Assembly: GCF_005116665.1 (NCBI RefSeq)
Contig: NZ_SWCJ01000012.1
Coordinates: 62,001-126,000, forward strand
From: Ferrimonas aestuarii
GTDB lineage: Bacteria > Pseudomonadota > Gammaproteobacteria > Enterobacterales > Shewanellaceae
Reading direction: 5' to 3'
Length of the DNA stretch: 64,000 nucleotides
Shown here piece by piece: positions 58,557-64,000 of the stretch. The notes beneath the pieces are model-generated. The model saw nothing but the letters and a program-made list of their open reading frames with translations. It did not search any database and had not been told where the DNA came from. Made by a program: the position numbers and the translations under genes. Position 1 is the stretch's first letter; the number at the start of each line of letters is the position of its first letter.

Positions 58557-58817
58557 ATGAAGAACCAACTGGATATTCAATTGATGTTGTCGGTGTTTGA
58601 AAAGGTACGCAGCCATGGTTTGGCTCGCGACGGTAAGTACGAGTTAGACGGCATGCGCGTTAGCAGCGACTTTGACGGCTACACGGCGTTTTTTGACTAT
58701 GAGCAGACCTCTCTGACCATAGGTTTTCATAATCAATACCAGTTTAATTACGCCAATAACGAGGCGTTGGAAGCTTTTTTAGACACGGCCAATCGCATCG
58801 CTCGCAACTACCGCTAA
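58557..58817 (+). CDS. DUF3081-family protein
   Basis: An 86-residue acidic cytosolic protein with the DUF3081 pattern: IQLMLSVFEKVRSHG, Y-E-L-D-G-M, DFDGYTAFFDYEQ and LTIGFHNQYQFNY. The family is confined to gammaproteobacteria such as Shewanella, Vibrio and relatives; function unknown. AGAGGAAAAG precedes the start. It stands alone between two terminators. Confidence 0.8.
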   Translation: MKNQLDIQLMLSVFEKVRSHGLARDGKYELDGMRVSSDFDGYTAFFDYEQTSLTIGFHNQYQFNYANNEALEAFLDTANRIARNYR

Positions 58818-58868
58818 CCAATATCATCTGTGAGTGCGGCTACAATCGTCGCCACTTAAAATCACAAT

Positions 58869-58898
58869 AAAAACAGGAGCTAAGATGCTCCTGTTTTT
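58869..58898. terminator. Bidirectional terminator between DUF3081 and MCP genes
   Basis: AAAAACAGGAGC and GCTCCTGTTTTT pair over 12 bp with a 6-base loop and serve the convergent genes on both sides. Confidence 0.9.
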
Positions 58899-58927
58899 TA
58901 TGGTTTATTCCAGTGGTAACTGCGTGA

Positions 58928-60814
58928 CTAGACGTTGAACTTCGATGTGATGGCGGCAAGCTCATCAACCACGCTAGAGAGCTGTTGAGTTGAGCGCTCC
59001 GTGGTGATGGCGTTTTCATTGGTGGTTTGAGCTAAGCCGTTCACCTCCACCACGGACTGATTGATCTCCTGCGCCACGGCATTTTGCTCCTCGGCGGCTG
59101 TGGCGATGTGGGTGTTCATGTCCTGAATTTGGCCCACGGAGGTTAAGATGGCGGTTAACGAGTCGCGGGCTTTCATCGCCATCTCGATCGCCTCTGACGT
59201 GTTGTCTTGGCTTTGATTCATGGAGCTCACCGCAGAAGCGGCCACACTTTGCAGCTTCTCGATGGTGGCATTGACCTCAGCAACGCTGTCTTGAGTGCGG
59301 CTTGCCAGTGAGCGAACCTCATCGGCAACCACGGCAAAACCGCGACCTTGCTCACCTGCGCGGGCGGCCTCAATGGCGGCGTTCAGTGCCAGCAAGTTGG
59401 TCTGATCGGCAATTTCTCGGATCACGCTGAGCACATCGCCGACATTCATGGTTTGTTGGCGCAGATCGTCAATGCGCTCGGAGACGTCATTGATCTCTTG
59501 ACCTAGGGCATTCATTTTTTGTGATGACTCATTGGCGATCTCTGATCCGCTTTGTGCCTGTTCAAACGCTTCGGTGGCGGAGCTTGAGGCGTGCTGGGCG
59601 TTGCGAGAGATCTCCTCCACCGTAGCCGTCATTTCGTTCATGGCGGTGGCGGTCATCTCCATCTGGTTGATCTGTTTATCGGAGCTTTGCTTGGTTTCCT
59701 CCACCAAGGACGCTAGCTCTCGAGCGGTGAACTCCACTTGAGCGGATTGAGCATTGATGTTGCCCACCATCTGCTTCAATTTCGCCACCATCACTACCGT
59801 TGCCGCATAGACCCCGGTGTCTTTTCCGGTTGAGGCCGCGTCAACGGTTAGATCGCCCGCAGAAATACGCTCGATTATCGACTGAATTTGCGTCGGTTCG
59901 CCGCCAATGGGAACGTAGATGAGCTTAACGATGATGGTGTAGATAATCATTAGGCTGACAGCGATAAAGAGGAGCGCGGATACCAGTGACAGGTTGAGCA
60001 TCGATTTACTCGGCGCCATGATGACGTCCATCTTTTCAAAGGTATAGACGTTTAACCCAAACTCAGCGGAGCGGTTCTGGGTTGCGATCAGCTCGGTTCC
60101 GGCGGCATCGCTATATTGCAAATGTGACTGAGTAAAGTTGCGATATTTAGGTTGTACTTGGAAAAAATCCTTGCCGAGATACTCAGGTTTAGGCGAGTAC
60201 AGCACGCGGTCGCTGGCATCGGTGAGATACAGTTGGCCGTCGGGGACGTTTTGTGACACGAGGTTGGCCCATACGTCGGAGGAGATATCTACCCCAACAA
60301 CACCGATAAAATCGCCGTCGGCGACCAAAGGTACCACCAGTGATGACAGTAACTTGCCAGTAACTTGATCAATATTAGGCTCGGTAAGCACAAACGCTTT
60401 GCCTGATTTTGGTCCCTGATACCACTGCTTCTCTAGGCCAATATCGGTAAATTTCTCGCCGGTGGACTCTAGGGAGGTTCCGTCACTAAACACAATGTAA
60501 GTGGCGGTGCCGCTGGCGGTGCGGTGCAACTTGGCGAGCAGCTTCACTACGGCGGATTCGTTTTGAACCTGCCCATATTGATAGTCGATGGCGTCGCTGA
60601 TCATCTCCAATTGTTGGCGAACGCTGGCGGCGTATTGATCCACTTGAATGGACACCGATAAACCTTGTTGTTTGCGAAACTTAACCGCTTCCTGTTGGTT
60701 AAAGCCTTGGAAACTGGTGTAGCTGATAAAAGATAAACCGAGCACCATCAACACGAAGATGGAACCGATAATGGAGGTGAGCAGAGTTTTTAAAGTCAGT
60801 TGCTTCGCATTCAT
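58928..60814 (-). CDS. Methyl-accepting chemotaxis protein with Cache sensor
   Basis: A 628-residue receptor. Membrane helix 1 (about 12-32) is followed by a periplasmic Cache-type sensor (about 40-270, with [19 protein letters not shown]). A second helix (about 277-300), a HAMP-like region and a long cytoplasmic signalling coiled coil come next. The CheA/CheW hairpin tip is [20 protein letters not shown], as in all MCPs. The ligand is unknown. A start at 60877 would add 21 residues with a Cys triplet; the ATG at 60814 places the basic residues directly before helix 1 and is preferred. Confidence 0.9.
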   Translation of the reverse strand: MNAKQLTLKTLLTSIIGSIFVLMVLGLSFISYTSFQGFNQQEAVKFRKQQGLSVSIQVDQYAASVRQQLEMISDAIDYQYGQVQNESAVVKLLAKLHRTASGTATYIVFSDGTSLESTGEKFTDIGLEKQWYQGPKSGKAFVLTEPNIDQVTGKLLSSLVVPLVADGDFIGVVGVDISSDVWANLVSQNVPDGQLYLTDASDRVLYSPKPEYLGKDFFQVQPKYRNFTQSHLQYSDAAGTELIATQNRSAEFGLNVYTFEKMDVIMAPSKSMLNLSLVSALLFIAVSLMIIYTIIVKLIYVPIGGEPTQIQSIIERISAGDLTVDAASTGKDTGVYAATVVMVAKLKQMVGNINAQSAQVEFTARELASLVEETKQSSDKQINQMEMTATAMNEMTATVEEISRNAQHASSSATEAFEQAQSGSEIANESSQKMNALGQEINDVSERIDDLRQQTMNVGDVLSVIREIADQTNLLALNAAIEAARAGEQGRGFAVVADEVRSLASRTQDSVAEVNATIEKLQSVAASAVSSMNQSQDNTSEAIEMAMKARDSLTAILTSVGQIQDMNTHIATAAEEQNAVAQEINQSVVEVNGLAQTTNENAITTERSTQQLSSVVDELAAITSKFNV

Positions 60815-61227
60815 ACCTAAAACACAACAGCAGGGAGTCAGTTCACTGTCATCCTTGAGCGAGCTTAACTTGTCCATATTTCTGAAGCGGTCCCGCTTCA
60901 GCTTTCATTGTTGCAGCTAAGCTGCTTTTTCCTTGAGCAGGTATGAAGCCAGATGGCATTCATCAACACCGCCAAAATCATCGAGATGATGTAAGTTATT
61001 TCGGCAAAAATTGAATGTGCTTTAGTAAATTAAATTACTGAATTGTCGAATAAAGCACCACTAAAGGTGCATGTTATTGTTCTATTTATAAAACTATTTT
61101 GGGTAACGAATGATGAGGCGCTTTGCTCTCTGTAGCTATGGAGTGGCAAAACTTGATATCGAGATATTGCGATATGCTTTGGGTCGGCGTAGACTGCGCA
61201 GTAACAACAGGGAAATGGACCGAGACC
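60815..61227. other. Intergenic region with two inverted repeats
   Basis: CTGAAGCGG/CCGCTTCAG (60882-60901) is a perfect 9-bp inverted repeat, and GCAG/CTGC at 60913-60925 is followed by five Ts. Between 60926 and 61000 short open stretches exist on both strands but none has a ribosome site. The segment looks like remnant DNA, possibly of a small insertion element. The remainder is AT-rich and holds the regulator's promoter. Confidence 0.4.
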
Positions 61228-61542
61228 ATGGTAAACATCAGCGAAGTGCTTAAGTCGATCAATAATCCAGTGCGCCGGGATATGCTGCATTGGCTTAAGG
61301 AGCCTCAGCACAACTTCAATTTAGATAAGCAGCTGCCTGGTGTGGACCCCAAATTGGATGGCGTGTGCGTTAGCATCATTCAGGAGAAAACTGGCTTGTC
61401 GCAATCGACGGTTTCTTCTTATCTATCTAACTTGCAGCGAGCCAACTTAGTCGAGTCCAAACGCATCGGCTCTTGGACCTATTACCGACGTAACGATGCT
61501 TTGATTGAGCAGTTCTTACAAGAGTTGGCGCAGTCGCTGTAG
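61228..61542 (+). CDS. ArsR-type winged-helix regulator
   Basis: A 104-residue regulator starting MVNISEVLKSINNPVRRDML, the usual ArsR opening. The recognition helix is in TGLSQSTVSSYLSNLQRANL and the wing in SWTYYRR. There is no clear metal-binding cysteine set, so it probably answers to another signal. A longer reading to 61123 has no family support. It lies just upstream of the aldehyde dehydrogenase/oxygenase operon and likely controls it; related regulators are found beside aldehyde and quorum-signal genes. Confidence 0.8.
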   Translation: MVNISEVLKSINNPVRRDMLHWLKEPQHNFNLDKQLPGVDPKLDGVCVSIIQEKTGLSQSTVSSYLSNLQRANLVESKRIGSWTYYRRNDALIEQFLQELAQSL

Positions 61543-61554
61543 AGCCGGACTCCC

Positions 61555-61582
61555 AGAGAAAGGGCAGGGTGACTGCCTTTTT
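61555..61582 (+). terminator. Intrinsic terminator after the ArsR-type gene
   Basis: GGCAG and CTGCC with flanking A- and T-runs form a hairpin (one bulged G) followed by six Ts, so the regulator and the following operon are separate transcripts. Confidence 0.65.
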
Positions 61583-61650
61583 TAATAAATCTTAATATCG
61601 GCAATGTTCGATATCTAGGTATCCAATAATTTAGTTCAAGGAAGGGCCTC

Positions 61651-62991
61651 ATGACCCAAATGATCACCAGTTTTGACCCCAGTAATGGGCAGCGTTTGGG
61701 GGAAGTGGAAGTGGCTTCCCCAGCTCAGATCGCCAAGAAGGTTGCCAATGCGAAGTTAGCGCAGCGTGCTTGGCGGCAGATCTCCATGGGCGAACGAGTT
61801 CAACAGATCAGCGATGCCTACCACGGGCTTGAGCGTCGTGGTAGCGAACTGCCATCGTTGTTGGCTCGTGAGATGGGTAAAGACATTGGCCGTGCCACAT
61901 CGGAAATCCGTGGCGCGTTGTACATGGGGCCTCACTACGCAGAAGAGGCCAAGCGGGCGCTGCAAACGCGTCAGCTTCATGGCCGTACCGAGCTGCAATA
62001 CCGCCCATTAGGCGTGGTTGGCGTGATCTCCCCTTGGAACTATCCGGTTATGATGGCCAATAACCTGATCATTCCCGCTTTGGTGGCCGGCAACGCCGTG
62101 GTGCTTAAACCATCGGAGGAGACTCCACTGATTGCCGAAGCGTTTTTCGGTGAGCTGGCCAAGCGACTGCCTAAGGATCTATTGACCGTTCTTCACGGGG
62201 ATCGAGATACCGGCAAAGCTCTGGTTGAAAGCGATATTCAGATGGTGGCTTTTACTGGCTCGAAAGCGGCGGGACAAGACATCATGGCTCGTGCGGCTTC
62301 CTCCTTGAAACGTCTGGTGATGGAACTTGGGGGCAACGATCCGATGATTGTAATGGCCGATGCCAATCTAGAGCAGGCGGCGCGCTTTGCGGTAGCGGGC
62401 AGTTTGGAAAACAGCGGTCAGATGTGCACCTCCATTGAGCGGGTGTATGTGGATGCACGGGTTGCCGAGAAGTTTGAGCAGCGAGTGGTAGAGATCGCAT
62501 CAATGTATGAAGTGGGCCCTTGGGATCAGCCTCACGTGAACGTTGGGCCGATGATCAATCCACGACAACATCAGAAAGTGATGAGTCAGTTGCACCAAGC
62601 TCAGCAGATGGGAGCCGAGTTCCTGCTTGGCAGTGCTGAGCAGTCCCAACCTTACATCCGACCAACGGTGGTCAGAGGCATTACTCCCCAAATGGCGCTG
62701 GAGACCGAGGAGACTTTTGGCCCAGTGGTTGCCATTAGCCGCTTTGAACGTGTTGATGAGGCCATTGAGCGAGCCAATGCCAGTGAATACGGCCTAGGTG
62801 CGGTGGTGTTTGGCAATCAGGGCGTACAACAGGTGGCGGATCAGTTAGAGGCGGGCATGATCGGCATCAATCAAGGACAGGGCGGCGGCGGAGAAGCCCC
62901 TTGGGTTGGTGCCAAACAAAGCGGTTTTGGTTTTCATGGCTCCATTGAAGGCCATCGTCAATTTGCACAGGTAAGGGTGGTGTCCAAATGA
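61651..62991 (+). CDS. NAD(P)-dependent aldehyde dehydrogenase, succinate-semialdehyde type
   Basis: A 446-residue ALDH, slightly shorter than average. The general base is Glu225 in VMELGGNDPM, the nucleophile Cys259 in NSGQMCTSIERV, and the cofactor loop FTGSKAAGQD. The last part contains ETFGPVVAISRF and the family's terminal GSIEGHRQF. It oxidises an aldehyde to an acid; succinate semialdehyde is the commonest substrate of close relatives. The gene overlaps the 2-oxoglutarate oxygenase by four bases (ATGA). The ATG follows AAGGAAGGG. Confidence 0.88.
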   Translation: MTQMITSFDPSNGQRLGEVEVASPAQIAKKVANAKLAQRAWRQISMGERVQQISDAYHGLERRGSELPSLLAREMGKDIGRATSEIRGALYMGPHYAEEAKRALQTRQLHGRTELQYRPLGVVGVISPWNYPVMMANNLIIPALVAGNAVVLKPSEETPLIAEAFFGELAKRLPKDLLTVLHGDRDTGKALVESDIQMVAFTGSKAAGQDIMARAASSLKRLVMELGGNDPMIVMADANLEQAARFAVAGSLENSGQMCTSIERVYVDARVAEKFEQRVVEIASMYEVGPWDQPHVNVGPMINPRQHQKVMSQLHQAQQMGAEFLLGSAEQSQPYIRPTVVRGITPQMALETEETFGPVVAISRFERVDEAIERANASEYGLGAVVFGNQGVQQVADQLEAGMIGINQGQGGGGEAPWVGAKQSGFGFHGSIEGHRQFAQVRVVSK

Positions 62992-63770
62992 GTTGTCATG
63001 AAGTGGAATCCGCTCCTGAATATACGGTGGTGCGGCGAGAAGCGGGTACGGTGAGAACCGATCTCCCGGTATGGGCGCCCACAGTGGCAAATCCATTTGA
63101 TATGGAGGTTGAGTATCAAGGGGTTACACGTAGGGAAGTGGACAAGGTTCCCGGTGCGTTTCAACTGTTGAACGTGCTCACAGCGGATGAGGTTAAGTCA
63201 ATATTGTCGATGGCAAACCAGCTGGGGTTTACCGAAGATGCAGCGGTGTCGCTGCCTAGAAATGTTCGTCATAACGACAACCTCAACTTTATTGCCGATG
63301 AGCATACATTGGCGCTGATTTGGCAGCGGTGTCAGGCTCACTTTGTCGATAAATATCAGCATTTCGGAGGCAAAAAGCCTCTGGGAATCAATGGTCGATT
63401 TCGATTCTATCGATACCAAACCGGTGATTTTTTTAAGATGCACATCGATGGTGCGTGGCCCGGCAGTCAGGTGATAAATGGAGAGCTTCAAGACGATGCC
63501 TTTGGCGACCGCTTTAGCATGTACACCTTTCTCATTTTGTTAAGCGATGATTTTGAGGGGGGGCAAACTCAGTTTTTAGTGAATGCTGACGACCCTTCTC
63601 AGCCAGCTCGTCATCGCCATAACAGCGAAGTGGTGTCGGTGTCCACGCCTGCAGGCAGCGTGTTGTGCTTCCCCCATGGCAGACACCCTTATCACTGTTT
63701 GCATGGCTCGGCGCCCATTGAAGTAGGAACCAAATACATCATCCGTACCGACGTGCTGTTTGAGCTGTAA
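62988..63770 (+). CDS. 2-oxoglutarate/Fe(II)-dependent oxygenase (prolyl-4-hydroxylase-like)
   Basis: A 260-residue double-stranded beta-helix oxygenase. The iron ligands are His152 and Asp154 in FFKMHIDGAW and His239 in YHCLHGSAP. The 2-oxoglutarate-binding arginine is Arg253 in KYIIRTDVLF. Its partner is the aldehyde dehydrogenase with which it overlaps; together they could hydroxylate a compound and oxidise an aldehyde product, though the substrate is unknown. A terminator follows 23 bases after the stop. Confidence 0.85.
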   Translation: MSCHEVESAPEYTVVRREAGTVRTDLPVWAPTVANPFDMEVEYQGVTRREVDKVPGAFQLLNVLTADEVKSILSMANQLGFTEDAAVSLPRNVRHNDNLNFIADEHTLALIWQRCQAHFVDKYQHFGGKKPLGINGRFRFYRYQTGDFFKMHIDGAWPGSQVINGELQDDAFGDRFSMYTFLILLSDDFEGGQTQFLVNADDPSQPARHRHNSEVVSVSTPAGSVLCFPHGRHPYHCLHGSAPIEVGTKYIIRTDVLFEL

Positions 63771-63793
63771 GATCACTAAGTATTTGGTAAGGC

Positions 63794-63828
63794 AACGGCT
63801 TCCCAACCGAGTTAGGAAGCCGTTATTT
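63794..63828. terminator. Intrinsic terminator after the oxygenase
   Basis: AACGGCTTCC and GGAAGCCGTT pair perfectly over 10 bp with an 11-base loop and are followed by ATTTT. Confidence 0.8.
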
Positions 63829-63894
63829 TAACCGCGAGTTTGAAGCAGCTTTATCGGTCTTTCTGAGCTTCTCTCCTGTGTGCTGAGGCCGTCA

Positions 63895-64000
63895 TCATAC
63901 CAGCCCTAATTGTTGATTTAATTGCTCTATCTGTTGTCGCCATCGTTGCTGCTTTTGAGGCTTTTGGTGTTTGGGTTTCCGAGTTAGATCTTCAGCAAGT
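63895..64000 (-). CDS. C-terminal end of a gene continuing beyond the window
   Basis: On the minus strand the frame is open from the window edge to a TGA at 63895. About 34 residues are seen, very rich in Lys and Gln (KPKHQKPQKQQRW, then IEQLNQQLGLV). A basic helical tail of this kind ends many proteins and gives no family. The terminator-free gap to 63828 and direction suggest a convergent neighbour. Confidence 0.5.
   Translation of the reverse strand, partial: LAEDLTRKPKHQKPQKQQRWRQQIEQLNQQLGLV

Noticed and set aside
60926..61010. Short peptides on both strands near MKPDGIHQH and MILAVLMNAIW
   Set aside because: Open but very short, no ribosome sites; the sequence is more likely remnant DNA.

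Overview
The window looks like the chromosome of a marine or facultatively anaerobic gammaproteobacterium of the Alteromonadales/Vibrionales type, with a Shewanella- or Ferrimonas-like gene stock: periplasmic nitrite reductase NrfA, HrpA, BetT-type carrier, DUF3081 and DUF2164 proteins, and a RAYT/REP family. This is an impression from gene content; the species cannot be fixed from the sequence alone.

Bases 1-22.9 kb are the right part of a tailed (siphovirus-type, lambda-like) prophage. The late genes run left to right in packaging-to-tail order: terminase large subunit (C-terminal part), gpW-like connector, portal, a fused ClpP-type protease/major capsid protein, DUF2190 cement protein, head-tail joining protein, tail terminator, tail tube, G/GT tail assembly chaperones joined by a textbook A AAA AAC slippery site, tape measure, tail tip, a 1325-residue J-like host-specificity protein, two fibre/adhesin proteins and a small end gene. 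A superinfection-immunity-like zinc-ribbon membrane protein sits backwards inside the tail block. After a terminator come a degenerate tyrosine recombinase, a small basic regulator facing three TTGTCATGACAA palindromes, and a rightward accessory module (DnaQ-like exonuclease, cytosine-C5 methylase, several tiny zinc-binding proteins, small membrane proteins, a secreted SNase-type nuclease). Much of this module shares an AGGAAAC box just before each start. The prophage side stops at a 30-bp copy of a tmRNA 3' end whose orientation does not fit simple integration.

Bases 23-46 kb are host genes: choline/betaine transporter, gamma-glutamyltransferase, OmpA lipoprotein, DJ-1/PfpI protein with a divergent LysR regulator, HrpA, small secreted and membrane proteins, RsuA-like pseudouridine synthase, a purine permease placed directly behind a strong terminator, LysR/DoxX, a divergent AraC regulator and MFS exporter that are both frameshifted, and a tRNA-Ser(UGA) beside a decayed tRNA-Ser fragment and low-complexity repeats.

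Bases 46.3-50.2 kb are an AT-rich island built around a RAYT (REP-associated tyrosine transposase). The intact element, a duplicate of its 3' flank, a minimal REP hairpin and an internally deleted derivative alternate with unrecognised genes for small membrane or secreted proteins, so each orphan gene unit lies between a right REP half and a left REP half. One orphan gene takes its start codon from the REP end itself.

Bases 50.2-64 kb return to host genes: nrfA with a near-perfect NarP/NarL 7-2-7 site upstream, a MocR regulator, a peroxiredoxin-like protein, a DUF350/transglutaminase pair, a TRIC-type channel, iron-dependent alcohol dehydrogenase, DUF3081, a methyl-accepting chemotaxis protein, and an ArsR-type regulator followed by an aldehyde dehydrogenase/2-oxoglutarate oxygenase operon.
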